DNA of 34,101 nt, from positions 1 to 34,101 of the forward strand of contig CAAGHA010000082.1 of NCBI GenBank assembly GCA_900769555.1, read 5' to 3'. Position numbers and translations under genes: made by a program. This document shows, one piece after another, positions 15,840 to 26,064 of the stretch. This DNA comes from Bacteroidales bacterium (GTDB lineage Bacteria > Bacteroidota > Bacteroidia > Bacteroidales > Paludibacteraceae). How positions within the stretch are numbered: the stretch's first letter is position 1; every line of letters starts with the position of its first letter. A model generated the notes under the pieces. It saw only the letters and a program-made list of their open reading frames with translations. It was not told where the DNA came from and searched no databases.

Positions 15840-15857
15840 ATTAACTTTATACTCCTA

Positions 15858-16385
15858 TTGCAGTATGCTTTTTTCTATTTTTTTTGCAGTGAAAATAGCA
15901 ACAAAACAAGATATGATTATAAAACCATTCAAAAAAAGTTTTTGCTCTGCCTCAATGAAGTTTTTGTTGTTAATGGTAAAAAGTATTATGAAGGTGTTTC
16001 GTCTGACATCCGGTTCACCCATGCCGTAACCAACGACTCTTTTATGCTTAAGCCGTTTCACCGGAGCAAAGGAGACATCGTCGCGATTGACAGCGCCTAC
16101 ATAGACTATGAGAGGTCAAGCTGAACTTCCCCTTGAAATATTTCTATGGAGAAAGTGAGAACGCAATCAAAATCCAAACTTGGGTCACTCGGATTGCGAA
16201 TCTGTTATTGATGGTTCCGCAAAAACGACTGATTCGCCCGTTGTTTCTCCGGATTGGCGACTATGGCGAGGATAACGCTGATGAATTATGTCGATTTCTA
16301 CAGCCTGTTTAACAATCCGGAAAAAGATTGGGAAGATCAAGTGATTTTAGACAAAAGTCAACCTCCGCAACCAATTCTTTTCTAA
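15858..16385 (+). pseudogene. Decayed IS4-type transposase
   Basis: Pieces of an IS4-like DDE transposase are scattered over the three plus frames. The first piece contains KKYYEGVSSDIRFTHAVTND and AIDSAYIDYE and ends at 16124. A second piece holds YFYGESENAIKIQTWV and LLLMVPQKRL. The C-terminal piece reads MNYVDFYSLFNNPEKDW and PPQPILF, ending at 16385. At least two frameshifts and missing catalytic regions make it inactive. No clear terminal inverted repeats were found. Confidence 0.7.
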
Positions 16386-16511
16386 AGAGGGGGCTTGGAA
16401 TTAAAAAAAAAGAAATCCCATTCGCTTAAAATAAGCATTTGAGACCCCTTTTTGCATCTTTTTTAGTTTTTATCGGACGCTAATAAAATAATTATGGTTC
16501 TGTTAAAAGAG

Positions 16512-16549
16512 AAAGGTTGGAAGGAGTATTGTAAAACCTTCCAACCTTT
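16512..16549 (-). terminator. Terminator of the GH10 xylanase gene
   Basis: AAAGGTTGGAAGG (16512-16524) and CCTTCCAACCTTT (16537-16549) form a perfect 13-bp stem with a 12-base loop. It begins 11 bp after the xylanase stop on the minus strand. It may also stop transcription arriving from the other side. Confidence 0.8.
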
Positions 16550-16559
16550 TAAAGTTGCA

Positions 16560-18572
16560 TTAATCTTCTACCACAACCAATTGGTTCAAGCCATTTTCGC
16601 AACGAACCAAGTAGACTCCCTTCTTGAGGGATTCTTTCAACGCCGATAGATTTCCATTATCAATGTACGCAGAAGTAATCAAAGACCCTTGTAGAGAGTA
16701 AACTTTGCAAATTCCGGAGAAGTTTGAAATAGCGTCAACCTCTTTCACACCAGTTTCTTCAGAGGTAGTGGTTGAAGTGAACACAAGTTTGTCGATGTTA
16801 CAGTATGCGTTGGTGATAGTCAGGCGGAGGATATGTTCTCCCTCAGTCAAATTAAATTCTCCGAGTTCGATTTCCTCGAAAACGTCCCAAATATTGTCTC
16901 CGGTTTGAGGAACTGATACTTTTTCAACCAACGCTTTTCCATCCATGTCGAGTTTGAATCCTGAACCCTCTAATCCAGAGGCAGCGAATGCAGAAAGTTT
17001 ATATTCACCGCTCTTTTTGACATTGACGGTATATTCAAGCCATTCGTCTGCCGCAGTATAACCGATTGCATAGTTATCGCCTCCAGTCACAATGTCGACA
17101 CCACCATCTTGAATTGTAGCATCACCTTCATTTTGGTTGTCACTATCTTGGTATGCCTCGCCTTCACATCCTCTGTCGAATGCTTCTGCCTCAATTGTTC
17201 CAGGAATTGCTGCAGGCTCTCCGTTGAATGGAGCACGTGCTTCGCATACGAAGAATTCAGTTGAACATTCAACAGTGTTGCCGCTCTTGTCATAAGCAAC
17301 GACCTTGATTGTATGGAAACCTGTTTCTGTTGGAGTATACTCCCATACATAAGGTTCGACATACTTATTGACAAGCAAGCTGTCTCCGTCGAATATGTCA
17401 ATATGGTCTACATCTCCTTCAAAATTTGCAGAAGCGGTGATTGTGACTGTTTCTCCAAATTTAATAGTTTTGGATGACAAGTTCACAGTTGCTGACGGCC
17501 CACCACAGTATGGACTCTCAGCATTCTTAGCTTCATCAGTTGCCATATAGCTCTTAAGCCACTTCATACCGCTACGATCAGCTCCCGAGCTTGTTACCAA
17601 ACCTGTGTTATCTCTCCAAGTTGCTCCATTCACAAATCCCCAGATTGTGATACCTGCTACGTAATCAGCCTCCCACATTGGCTTGAAGGTATTCTTCATG
17701 ATTGTTTCATAAGTGTTATCATCACCCTGTGAAATATCAAACTCAGTGATGTAGCATAGCAATTCTTTGCCCGCTTTCTGAGTGATGCTATTGTGAATCT
17801 CCTTCAAAGTGTTGCCAAAGTTTGTGATTTGATTGTTTTTGTAATAGTCATCCAAATCGTGACTCTGGTGTCCATAAGCATCAATTGGTGCGCCTTGTTT
17901 TACCAACGATGAAACAAGGTCTACAAATTCATTTTTCTGCCAAGTAAAAGTGTTGTAGTCGTTATAGATCAACACTGCATTAGGGAATCGCTCACGAGCC
18001 ATTCTGAATGCCTCTGCAATCCATTTGTAGTCGTATGGATTATTACTATTACCCAATGCCTGACTCAAGGCGTTTTTGAAATCCATTGCACCACTTTCTC
18101 CCTCAGCATGTCCCTTGATTGCCTCGTTAACAACATCGATAATTGCCAAATCAGGATATTTTATGGCAACTGCATCCATCCAATATTCAACTTGTTTTTT
18201 CAATTCGCTTCCTGTCACTCCTTTCAAACAAGATGGAAACTGACTTGTCCATACAAGACAGTGGAATTTGAATAATACACCGTTCTCCTTACACCAATTG
18301 TAATGAGCATCCGAATTTTTCCAGTTCCATTTCTGGATACCTTCCTGAGCACTGTTCACCGTGCAATTAACGATTGATCCCCACTTGGATTCATTTTCAC
18401 AAGTAAGTTGATCCCACAAATCCTCATACTTCAGACCTCCAACATTAGGTTGAATCTGTCCGCGCGTAGTGATATTACCCAAAAACTTACATGGGTTTTG
18501 ATTTAGTTGTGCGAAACTCGCAACACCGAAAGAAAATAGGAGAACTCCTATTGCCAGCAACCGTTTTTTCAT
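16560..18572 (-). CDS. Secreted GH10 endo-1,4-beta-xylanase with CBM6-like module
   Basis: The 670-residue enzyme cleaves internal beta-1,4 bonds of xylan. A signal peptide (about 1-21) leads into a GH10 catalytic domain (about 28-350) with CENESKWG, FHCLVW, the acid/base glutamate E150 in DVVNEA, and the nucleophile E277 in ITEFDIS. An Ig-like domain follows (about 365-450). A carbohydrate-binding CBM6-like module (about 460-605) carries IEAEAFDRG, DEWLEYTVNV and YCNIDKLVF. The last 60 residues, ending KKGVYLVRCENGLNQLVVVED in shortened form VYLVRCENG and VVVED, resemble a type IX sorting domain. No polysaccharide utilisation genes (susC/susD) are near it, so it acts as a stand-alone secreted enzyme. 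A terminator follows it. Confidence 0.95.
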   Translation of the reverse strand: MKKRLLAIGVLLFSFGVASFAQLNQNPCKFLGNITTRGQIQPNVGGLKYEDLWDQLTCENESKWGSIVNCTVNSAQEGIQKWNWKNSDAHYNWCKENGVLFKFHCLVWTSQFPSCLKGVTGSELKKQVEYWMDAVAIKYPDLAIIDVVNEAIKGHAEGESGAMDFKNALSQALGNSNNPYDYKWIAEAFRMARERFPNAVLIYNDYNTFTWQKNEFVDLVSSLVKQGAPIDAYGHQSHDLDDYYKNNQITNFGNTLKEIHNSITQKAGKELLCYITEFDISQGDDNTYETIMKNTFKPMWEADYVAGITIWGFVNGATWRDNTGLVTSSGADRSGMKWLKSYMATDEAKNAESPYCGGPSATVNLSSKTIKFGETVTITASANFEGDVDHIDIFDGDSLLVNKYVEPYVWEYTPTETGFHTIKVVAYDKSGNTVECSTEFFVCEARAPFNGEPAAIPGTIEAEAFDRGCEGEAYQDSDNQNEGDATIQDGGVDIVTGGDNYAIGYTAADEWLEYTVNVKKSGEYKLSAFAASGLEGSGFKLDMDGKALVEKVSVPQTGDNIWDVFEEIELGEFNLTEGEHILRLTITNAYCNIDKLVFTSTTTSEETGVKEVDAISNFSGICKVYSLQGSLITSAYIDNGNLSALKESLKKGVYLVRCENGLNQLVVVED

Positions 18573-18666
18573 GATCTTATTATTGATTTTATTTATAATT
18601 ATGGTTTCTCTTCAAAGTGCAATGATACGATAATTTTTTTAAATTAAGGGGGATTTGAGAGAAAAA

Positions 18667-18927
18667 ATGCCAATAAATGGCAAGAAAACTTGTGAAGTGC
18701 TCAAAAGCGTTAGAAAATTGATTGTGGAAGCCAACGGGATTCCGTACACACTGCCTTATGCAGTTTTTAAGTAGAATGCGCAGGCACGTGTCTTAACCGC
18801 GAGCGTGAGCGTCAGTACATCGAGGCTTAATTATGCAAAAAAGAAGAAGGCTGGCAACGTGCTGAAAATTATCGGAGTGGCGGCTGGTGGGACTGCTATG
18901 GTAGCTTGTCAGGAGGCTAAGGTGTAG
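18667..18927 (+). pseudogene. Decayed small conserved Bacteroidales gene
   Basis: From ATG 18667 the frame reads MPINGKKTCEVLKSVRKLIV and ANGIPYT, then is closed by TAG after 35 residues. Further on, in other frames, come REREQYIEA-like codons (RERERQYIEA) and KKAGNVLKIIGVAAGGTAMV ending at 18927. From memory of Bacteroidales proteins that begin MPI-GKKTCE, the middle should carry a cysteine-rich stretch, which is missing here. The block is GC-richer than the surrounding gap. It is a remnant, not an active gene. Confidence 0.65.
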
Positions 18928-19336
18928 GAAAATGTAGAAGATACTTTTTTAGTTGTAAATTGCCTATTTTTAGAAATTTAAAATTAGATCTGATTTTAAT
19001 GTTTAATTTTAGATTTTTTTGTATGTTTGTTCTAGATTTAATTAGTAAGTAGTAAATTTAATAATTAGCTAGTATTTTTTATACATTGCTTAATTTAGAA
19101 CTATTTACACTATTAAAGAAAACTATTATTATGCTTTTTTTGCTTTGATTATTTTACCATGATTTATAGGGTTATTTTCCCAGATCAAGAATCTAGTATT
19201 TAGACCATAGCATAATTAGCTCCCATGTTTAGTTTATTTTTGTAATTAAGGAAAGATGGTCTTTAGCATCATTTAAACTTAATTTTAGATAAATACTATC
19301 TAATGAATATTCTGTAAAATTATTATAAATTAAAAT
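18928..19336 (+). other. AT-rich leader region of the BspA-like gene
   Basis: About 400 bp of very AT-rich sequence without a coding frame. The only promoter-like element is TATTTTTG at 19235-19242, about 95 bp before the start codon, with no matching -33. Nothing else was recognised. Confidence 0.4.
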
Positions 19337-21925
19337 ATGAAAATTAAAGTTTTAATATCTATTACGGCATTAATCATCTCTATTTCAATTAGTGCCGGAG
19401 GTTTTAACATGATTGTGAAACTTCGAAATGGAGAAAATTTTGTGTACAACACAGATGAGATAGAGGAAGTTTTCTTTGAAAAGAATGAATTTGAAGAAGA
19501 GGACATATTAGATGTTCTAGATTCTCCATTAAAGTTTGAGATTACTTCAGATTCTACGGTAAAAGTTATAAGGGATAGTTCCTATAAAAGTTTTACAGAA
19601 GTAGATATCCCATCTAAAGTCAGAATTGATGATAAGATATATAGTGTAACGGGTATTGGTCGATTGGCCTTTGCGTATGCCGTTGATTTATCAAACGTTA
19701 AACTTCCTTCAACTCTTACAACTATAGATTACGGAGCTTTTAAGAATTGTTACGATTTAAATTCCATAGAAATTCCAGAAAGTGTTACACATTTAGGCTC
19801 TTCAGTGTTTGCTTTCTCTAATTTAGAATCTGTTAATATCCCATCTGCTATTACATCTATCAGTGATAGTTTGTTCATAGGTTGTAATTTAAGTAACTTT
19901 AGAATACCTTACTCAATTACTTCGATTGGGAAATATGCATTTGCATACAATAAAGGAAGTTTTACCAGCATAGAAATCCCTTCAAGTGTCCAAGATATTG
20001 GAGAGTATGCTTTTAAGGGTACGTATTATTTGAAAAGTGTAGTGTTATCATCAAATATCACTCAAATTAATGAAGGGGTATTTTATGACTGCGCTATTAC
20101 CAATATTACGATCCCAGCAAGCGTTAAAAGCATTGGAAAGAAAGCTTTTTGTGTTGCTGATTTGGCAGAAATAGATATTCCCTCTAATGTTGTTTGTATA
20201 GGAGATAGTGCATTTGGTTATTGTGCTTTAACCCGTGTTTCTATTTCAGATAGTATTGCTTTTATAGGAAATGGAGCATTTTGTTTTAATGAGTTTACCA
20301 GCATTGATATACCTTCCAGTGTTACTAATATATCACCTTCTGCTTTTAGGAGTTGCGATGAATTAGTTAGCATAAGTGTTGCTACAGAAAATCCTAATTA
20401 TTCTTCTTATGGCGGTGTATTGTATAATAAAAATGCAACTAAGGTGATTATTGTGCCTGAAGGTCTCAAAAGTGTAACCCTTCCTTCTTCTGTCACTTGT
20501 ATTGGTGACAGTGCATTTGCTTGGTGTAATCAATTAACGAATGTAGAAATTCCATCTTCCGTTAATCATATTGGTAATAGTGCATTCTCCAATTGTACAA
20601 GTTTAGAAAGTGTCAAAATTCCTAATGGAGTATTAAGCATAGGTGATAGAGCTTTTTATCAGTGTCACAGATTGAAAAGTTTAGAAATTCCTAATAGTGT
20701 TACTAAAATAGGGCAGAAAGCTTTTTCAGTAAGTGGAATTGTTGATATTGATTTGCCTTCTGATATTACTTATATTGAAGATGGTCTTTTTTTCTATTGT
20801 CATGATTTGAAGAGTGTTTCCATTCCTTCAAGTGTTATAAGTATAGGTAAAATGGCATTTTCAAGTCTTAATCTGTCCACTATTGATATTCCTTCAAGTG
20901 TTACTGAAATCAAAGATAGTGCGTTTTATGATTCTTCGTTAAAAAGTATTAAGATTCCCGAAGGCGTTGTTAGTTTAGGTTCTTATGTATTCAGCAACTG
21001 TACAACTTTGGTTAGTGTCGATATACCTTCATCACTCCTCAATATAGGTGTTCAGATTTTCAAAGAGTGTCACGATTTGGTTGACATAAATGTAGCTTCG
21101 GAAAATCCTAACTATTCATCTGTCGATGGAGTGTTGTACAATAAGGATAAAACAGAGTTGATTTTTGTTCCTAAAGGTGTTGAAAGTTTTACAATTCCTA
21201 CTTCAGTTATTCGCATTGCTGAGGGGGCATTTGAAGCATGCTGGAATCTTACTTCTATTACAATTCCGTCCAGTGTTACTAGTATAGGAGATAGGGCATT
21301 CTCCAATTGTATTAATTTAATTAATGTTGATTTATCGTCTAATCTTATTTCTATAGGGAATCAGGCATTTGCAGATTGTGGACTATTAACTGATTTAAAA
21401 ATTCCGTCAAGTGTTACCTCTATTGGAAATCAAGCATTTGCAGATTGTAGAAGTTTGTCCGTCATGAAAATTTCTTCTTCTGTTGCTTCAATCGGAGAAA
21501 GAGCATTTTTTAATTGTTATGGTTTGTCAGAATTTCAAGTTGATGCAGATAACCAAAATTTTACGACGATTGATGGTGTCCTATTTAGCAAAGATTTAAC
21601 TAAAATTATCGCTGTGCACGGAAAACTTACTGAGTATGAAGTTCCTTATGGAGTTACATCTATTGCAGATTATCAATTTTATCGTTACCCCTCAACGTTG
21701 AAAAGCGTTATAATTCCATCTTCTGTTACCAGAATTGGAAGCGACGCATTCTTTGGTTGTAACAGTCTGAAGAGTATTTATATTCCCTCTAGTGTAGTTA
21801 GATTTGGGAAAACTGCATTCCTAGATTGTTGGAATGCCCGCATCACTATTGACAATTCTGTAGATAATATTGTAGATGAGGGAGGCGCTTTTTATGAAAG
21901 TGGACATGTAGAATGGTTAAGATAA
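19337..21925 (+). CDS. Secreted BspA-like leucine-rich-repeat protein
   Basis: The 862-residue protein has a signal peptide (about 1-21). A short N-terminal block (VKLRNGENFVYNTDEIEEV) often heads Bacteroidales surface proteins. More than twenty LRR_5/TpLRR repeats of about 23 residues follow from residue 90 on, with the theme IPSSVTSIGDRAFSNC. Two or three longer interruptions of the form NPNYSSVDGVLYNK occur, normal for this family. BspA-type proteins mediate adhesion and binding to host or bacterial surfaces. No type IX sorting domain or lipobox is obvious at the ends, so the anchoring mode is unclear. The repeats are the reason for DNA-level redundancy in this stretch. Confidence 0.92.
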   Translation: MKIKVLISITALIISISISAGGFNMIVKLRNGENFVYNTDEIEEVFFEKNEFEEEDILDVLDSPLKFEITSDSTVKVIRDSSYKSFTEVDIPSKVRIDDKIYSVTGIGRLAFAYAVDLSNVKLPSTLTTIDYGAFKNCYDLNSIEIPESVTHLGSSVFAFSNLESVNIPSAITSISDSLFIGCNLSNFRIPYSITSIGKYAFAYNKGSFTSIEIPSSVQDIGEYAFKGTYYLKSVVLSSNITQINEGVFYDCAITNITIPASVKSIGKKAFCVADLAEIDIPSNVVCIGDSAFGYCALTRVSISDSIAFIGNGAFCFNEFTSIDIPSSVTNISPSAFRSCDELVSISVATENPNYSSYGGVLYNKNATKVIIVPEGLKSVTLPSSVTCIGDSAFAWCNQLTNVEIPSSVNHIGNSAFSNCTSLESVKIPNGVLSIGDRAFYQCHRLKSLEIPNSVTKIGQKAFSVSGIVDIDLPSDITYIEDGLFFYCHDLKSVSIPSSVISIGKMAFSSLNLSTIDIPSSVTEIKDSAFYDSSLKSIKIPEGVVSLGSYVFSNCTTLVSVDIPSSLLNIGVQIFKECHDLVDINVASENPNYSSVDGVLYNKDKTELIFVPKGVESFTIPTSVIRIAEGAFEACWNLTSITIPSSVTSIGDRAFSNCINLINVDLSSNLISIGNQAFADCGLLTDLKIPSSVTSIGNQAFADCRSLSVMKISSSVASIGERAFFNCYGLSEFQVDADNQNFTTIDGVLFSKDLTKIIAVHGKLTEYEVPYGVTSIADYQFYRYPSTLKSVIIPSSVTRIGSDAFFGCNSLKSIYIPSSVVRFGKTAFLDCWNARITIDNSVDNIVDEGGAFYESGHVEWLR

Positions 21926-22008
21926 TTGTAGTGAGTGTATTTAAATAAGTTTTCTCTCTTTTTTGTATTTGTTTCGATGAATGAAAAATAGATAAATAGA
22001 AAAACGAA

Positions 22009-22045
22009 GGTGTCTCAAAAATTCTATTTCGAGACATCTTTTTTT
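22009..22045 (+). terminator. Terminator of the BspA-like gene
   Basis: AGGTGTCTC pairs with GAGACATCT (one G-U pair), followed by a T run. It lies about 85 bp after the stop codon. Confidence 0.75.
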
Positions 22046-22063
22046 ACACTACATAATTCAAAA

Positions 22064-22099
22064 GAGAGAGGATGCCTCGTTTTGAGACATCCTCTCTTT
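22064..22099 (-). terminator. Terminator of the pyruvate:ferredoxin oxidoreductase gene
   Basis: GAGAGGATG (22066-22074) pairs with CATCCTCTC (22088-22096), extended by CTC/GAG inside after one mismatch. On the minus strand it comes 36 bp after the stop and runs into CTCTTTT. It sits back to back with the terminator of the convergent gene. Confidence 0.75.
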
Positions 22100-22132
22100 T
22101 AAAATATACGTCAGGTAATTTCTTACCGAGGA

Positions 22133-25100
22133 TTAATATTCCATCTTAGTCATGCGAACGTAGCTTTGGTAACGTTTCTTAGCCATCTCTTCAGAAGCGT
22201 CGAACAATTCCTGAGCTTCGTTAGGGTACTGTTTCATTACAGAAGCGTAACGAACTTCGCCCTTCAAGAAGTCTTGGAACTTAGAGTAGTCTGGTTCCTT
22301 AGAGTCTAAGATAAACGGATTCTTTCCTTCTTCTTCCAAAGCAGGGTTGAATCTCCACAAGTGCCAGTAACCGCATTCAACAGCTTTAGCCTCTTCCGCT
22401 TGAGCTTTGCCCATACCTGCTTTCAAACCATGGTTGATACAAGGAGCGTAAGCGATGATCAAAGAAGGACCAGGATATGCCTCAGCTTCGCGGATTGCCT
22501 TCAAGCACTGAGCTTGGTCTGCACCCATGGCGATTTGAGCAACATAAACGTAACCATAAGTAGTTGCAATCATACCAAGGTCTTTCTTGCGAACTCTCTT
22601 ACCGGATGCCGCAAATTTTGCAATAGCACCAAGAGGAGTAGCCTTAGAAGACTGACCACCGGTATTAGAGTAAACCTCAGTATCAAGAACCAAGATGTTT
22701 ACATCTTTTCCTGATGCAATTACATGATCCAAACCTCCGTAACCTATATCGTAAGAAGCACCATCACCACCGATAATCCATTGAGAACGTTTGATTAAGT
22801 AACCCTCCAATTCTACTAATTGCTTGCAGTGGTCGCATTTATCTTTTCCTGCTTCGATAATAGGAATAATCTTTTCAGCCAATTCTTTGGTTTTATCTGC
22901 ATTGTCTTTATTTTCAATCCATGCAGCGAATAATTCCTTAGCCTCTGCAGGAGTGCAATCTGCTGCTATAGCCTCAGTCATCACGCGTTCGATACGTTCA
23001 CGCATCTTTTCGTTTGCCAATTGCATACCCAAACCGAACTCGCAGAAGTCCTCGAACAAAGAGTTAGCCCAAGCAGGACCTTGACCCTTTTCGTTGGTAG
23101 TGTAAGGAGTTGAAGGTATAGAACCGGAGTAAATAGAAGAACAACCGGTTGCATTGGCAACGATTTCACGATCACCATACAATTGAGTGATCAACTTAAC
23201 GTATGGAGTTTCACCACAACCGGAGCAAGCACCGGAGAACTCGAACAATGGAGTTGCGAATTGAGAATTTTTAGGGTTAGAAGTGATGTCAACCAAGTTT
23301 TGTTTGCTTGATACCTTCTTAACAGCATATTCCCAGTTGTCAGACTCAACTTTTGCAGTTTCAGATTCAGGATCGAAAGGAACCATCTTAAGAGCCAATT
23401 TGTAATCACCTTCAGCCTTAGGGTTACCAGGACAAACGTCAACGCAGTTACCGCAACCCAAGCAGTCCATTACACCTACTTGTATGCGGAACTTCATTCC
23501 CTTCATAGCGGCAGGAGCCTTCATTTCGATCATCTCGCCGTTCATACCCTTAGCCTCGTCGTCAGTCATAACGATAGGACGGATACATGCGTGAGGACAA
23601 ACAAAAGCACACTTGTTACATTGGATACAGTTACTTGCATTCCATACAGGAACAAATGCAGAAACTCCACGTTTTTCGTATGCAGCAGTACCGGCATACC
23701 AAGTACCATCTTCAATATCTTTGAATGCTGATACTGGAAGAAGGTCTCCGTCTTGAGCATTGATAGGACGAACTACTTTGTTGATGAATTCAGGATCGTT
23801 ATTGGCCGGAGTTGCATCTGCTGCCAAGTTTGCCCAAGCAGCATCAATAACTAACTCTTTGTACTCTCCACCGCGATCAACCGCTGCGTAGTTTTTGTTA
23901 ACAATATCTTCACCCTTCTTACCGTATGACTTAACGATGAATTTCTTCATTTGCTCGATAGCCAAATCAACAGGAATTACACCTGTGATACGGAAGAATG
24001 CTGATTGAAGGATTGTGTTAGTACGATTTCCTAAACCAATCTCTTGAGCAATCTTAGTTGCGTTGATGTAGTAAACCTTGATGTTATTTTTAGCGAAGTA
24101 TGCTTTTACCTTGTTTGGTAAGTTTTTAGCCAACTCTTCACCTTCCCAAATTGTATTCAACAAGAATGTACCATTCTTTTGAAGACCGCGAGTTACATCA
24201 TACATATTCAAGTAAGCTTGAACGTGGCATGCAACAAAGTTAGGAGTGTTTACCAAGTAAGTAGAACGAATTGGATTATCACCAAAACGCAAGTGAGAAC
24301 AAGTGAAACCTCCGGACTTTTTAGAGTCATATGAGAAGTAAGCTTGACAGTGTTTGTTTGTGTTATCTCCGATGATTTTTACTGAGTTCTTGTTTGCACC
24401 CACAGTACCATCAGCACCCAAACCATAGAATTTTGCTTCAAACATACCTTCACCTCCAACAGCTACTTCTTCTTTTTGAGGAAGAGATGTGAAAGTAACA
24501 TCATCAACGATACCGATGGTAAAGTGATTTTTAGGAGTGTTCAAAGACATGTTTTCGTAAACCGAAAGGATTTGAGCAGGAGTAGTATCCTTAGAACCCA
24601 AACCATAGCGACCACCTACGATAACCGGAGCATTTTTCTCTTCGAAATAAGCATCGCGAACATCCAAATACAATGGTTCTCCTGTTGCTCCGGGTTCTTT
24701 TGTTCTATCAAGAACAGTAATAACCTTTGCACTCTTAGGAACTGCTGCCAACAAGTGTTTTGCAGAGAATGGACGGTACAAGTGTACAGCAACCATACCC
24801 ACTTTTTCACCTTTTGCCGCCAAGAAGTCGATTACTTCGCGGATACACTCTGTAACAGAACCCATAGCAATGATTACGCGGTCTGCATCCGGTGCTCCAT
24901 AGTAATCGAACAATCCATATTTACGACCTGTAATTTTAGAAATCTCATTCATGTATTCTTCTACAATTTCAGGAACTGCATCGTACATTGCGTTGCAAGA
25001 TTCACGGTGTGTGAAGAATGTGTCAGGATTTTCTGCCATACCGCGCATAACAGGCTTGTTTGGATTCAATGCTCTGTTGCGGAATTCTGCTAACATTTTT

Positions 25101-25696
25101 TGGTCGATAAGTGGAGCCAAATCTTCGTTCTCCAACTTTTCGATTTTTTGAATTTCATGAGATGTACGGAATCCGTCAAAGAAGTTCAAAAATGGAACTT
25201 GTGACTTGATTGTTGCTAAGTGTGCAACTCCTGCCAAATCCATTACTTCTTGTACAGAACCCTCTGCCAACATCGCAAAACCGGTTTGACGGCAAGCATA
25301 TACGTCTTGGTGGTCTCCAAAGATACATAATGCGTGTGATGCCAATGTACGAGCCGATACATGGAATACAGCTGGCATTTTTTCTGCCGCAATCTTGTAC
25401 ATATTTGGAATCATCAACAACAATCCTTGTGATGCAGTGTAAGTAGAAGTCAATGCTCCTGCTTGAATTGCACCATGAACTGCTCCTGCAGCTCCTGCTT
25501 CTGATTGCATTTCTGTTACAGACACGGTCTCGCCGAAGATGTTTTTACGACCTTGGGCTGCCCACTCATCTACATGCTCTGCCATTGTTGATGATGGCGT
25601 AATAGGGTAGATGCAAGCACATTCGCTGAACATATACGAGATATGTGCAGCTGCTTCATTTCCATCACAAGTGATGAATTTTTTTTCTTTAGCCAT
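22133..25696 (-). CDS. nifJ: Pyruvate:ferredoxin (flavodoxin) oxidoreductase
   Basis: The 1187-residue single-chain enzyme converts pyruvate and CoA to acetyl-CoA, CO2 and reduced ferredoxin in the cytoplasm, a central step of anaerobic metabolism. Domain order is standard. The N-terminal pyrimidine-binding half contains CIYPITPSSTMAEH, and a CoA-binding and gamma-type region follows. A two-cluster ferredoxin domain carries CIQCNKCAFVCPHAC (about residue 690) and CLGCGNCVDVCPGNP (about 743). The C-terminal TPP-binding part has CSGCGETPY (about 824), GGDGASYDIGYGG (about 975) and DTEVYSNTGGQSSK. All cluster cysteines are present. It has its own promoter and terminator and is divergent from pyrF. 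Confidence 0.97.
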   Translation of the reverse strand: MAKEKKFITCDGNEAAAHISYMFSECACIYPITPSSTMAEHVDEWAAQGRKNIFGETVSVTEMQSEAGAAGAVHGAIQAGALTSTYTASQGLLLMIPNMYKIAAEKMPAVFHVSARTLASHALCIFGDHQDVYACRQTGFAMLAEGSVQEVMDLAGVAHLATIKSQVPFLNFFDGFRTSHEIQKIEKLENEDLAPLIDQKMLAEFRNRALNPNKPVMRGMAENPDTFFTHRESCNAMYDAVPEIVEEYMNEISKITGRKYGLFDYYGAPDADRVIIAMGSVTECIREVIDFLAAKGEKVGMVAVHLYRPFSAKHLLAAVPKSAKVITVLDRTKEPGATGEPLYLDVRDAYFEEKNAPVIVGGRYGLGSKDTTPAQILSVYENMSLNTPKNHFTIGIVDDVTFTSLPQKEEVAVGGEGMFEAKFYGLGADGTVGANKNSVKIIGDNTNKHCQAYFSYDSKKSGGFTCSHLRFGDNPIRSTYLVNTPNFVACHVQAYLNMYDVTRGLQKNGTFLLNTIWEGEELAKNLPNKVKAYFAKNNIKVYYINATKIAQEIGLGNRTNTILQSAFFRITGVIPVDLAIEQMKKFIVKSYGKKGEDIVNKNYAAVDRGGEYKELVIDAAWANLAADATPANNDPEFINKVVRPINAQDGDLLPVSAFKDIEDGTWYAGTAAYEKRGVSAFVPVWNASNCIQCNKCAFVCPHACIRPIVMTDDEAKGMNGEMIEMKAPAAMKGMKFRIQVGVMDCLGCGNCVDVCPGNPKAEGDYKLALKMVPFDPESETAKVESDNWEYAVKKVSSKQNLVDITSNPKNSQFATPLFEFSGACSGCGETPYVKLITQLYGDREIVANATGCSSIYSGSIPSTPYTTNEKGQGPAWANSLFEDFCEFGLGMQLANEKMRERIERVMTEAIAADCTPAEAKELFAAWIENKDNADKTKELAEKIIPIIEAGKDKCDHCKQLVELEGYLIKRSQWIIGGDGASYDIGYGGLDHVIASGKDVNILVLDTEVYSNTGGQSSKATPLGAIAKFAASGKRVRKKDLGMIATTYGYVYVAQIAMGADQAQCLKAIREAEAYPGPSLIIAYAPCINHGLKAGMGKAQAEEAKAVECGYWHLWRFNPALEEEGKNPFILDSKEPDYSKFQDFLKGEVRYASVMKQYPNEAQELFDASEEMAKKRYQSYVRMTKMEY

Positions 25697-25817
25697 AATT
25701 TAATATAATTAAACAATAAAATTTTTCTTGCTCTGATTAGAGGTATATCTGTTTCTAATTTGTTTATTATCAGCTATTATCCTCATTTTTTTGATTCTAC
25801 TCTTAGAATTCAATCTA

Positions 25818-25848
25818 CAAAGTTAGAATTTTTTTGGAAATTATACAA
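25818..25848 (-). promoter_or_regulatory. Promoter of the pyruvate:ferredoxin oxidoreductase gene
   Basis: TAACTTTG on the minus strand (25818-25825) matches the -7 consensus, with ATTG 20 bp upstream as a near -33 element. The leader would be about 115 bases. Confidence 0.6.
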
Positions 25849-26064
25849 TCGTTTTTGTAGTACTTTGTTTAATTTTAAATAAGTCATTACTAAAATTACC
25901 TCCGTAAAGTTGATATTAAGTCCTATTGTGTTTTTTTTTTACCTATTTGGTAACGAGGGATTAAATTCAGCCAACTTCTATAAATTACGTTTTTGTTTTA
26001 TATACTTGACAATCTTATTTCGGATGCTTTAGAATTCGTTTTATTTATCTTGCTTCTATTCATT

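Noticed and set aside
19600..21900. Regularly spaced short DNA repeats that could be taken for an array.
   Set aside because: They are codon-level echoes of the leucine-rich repeats; there are no identical repeats with unique spacers, so no CRISPR.
24476..25093. Plus-strand open frame of 205 codons.
   Set aside because: It is antisense to the pyruvate:ferredoxin oxidoreductase gene and is explained by that gene's codon use.
22133..25696. The nifJ symbol might suggest nitrogen fixation.
   Set aside because: No other nif genes are present; in Bacteroidales this enzyme serves pyruvate oxidation in anaerobic metabolism.
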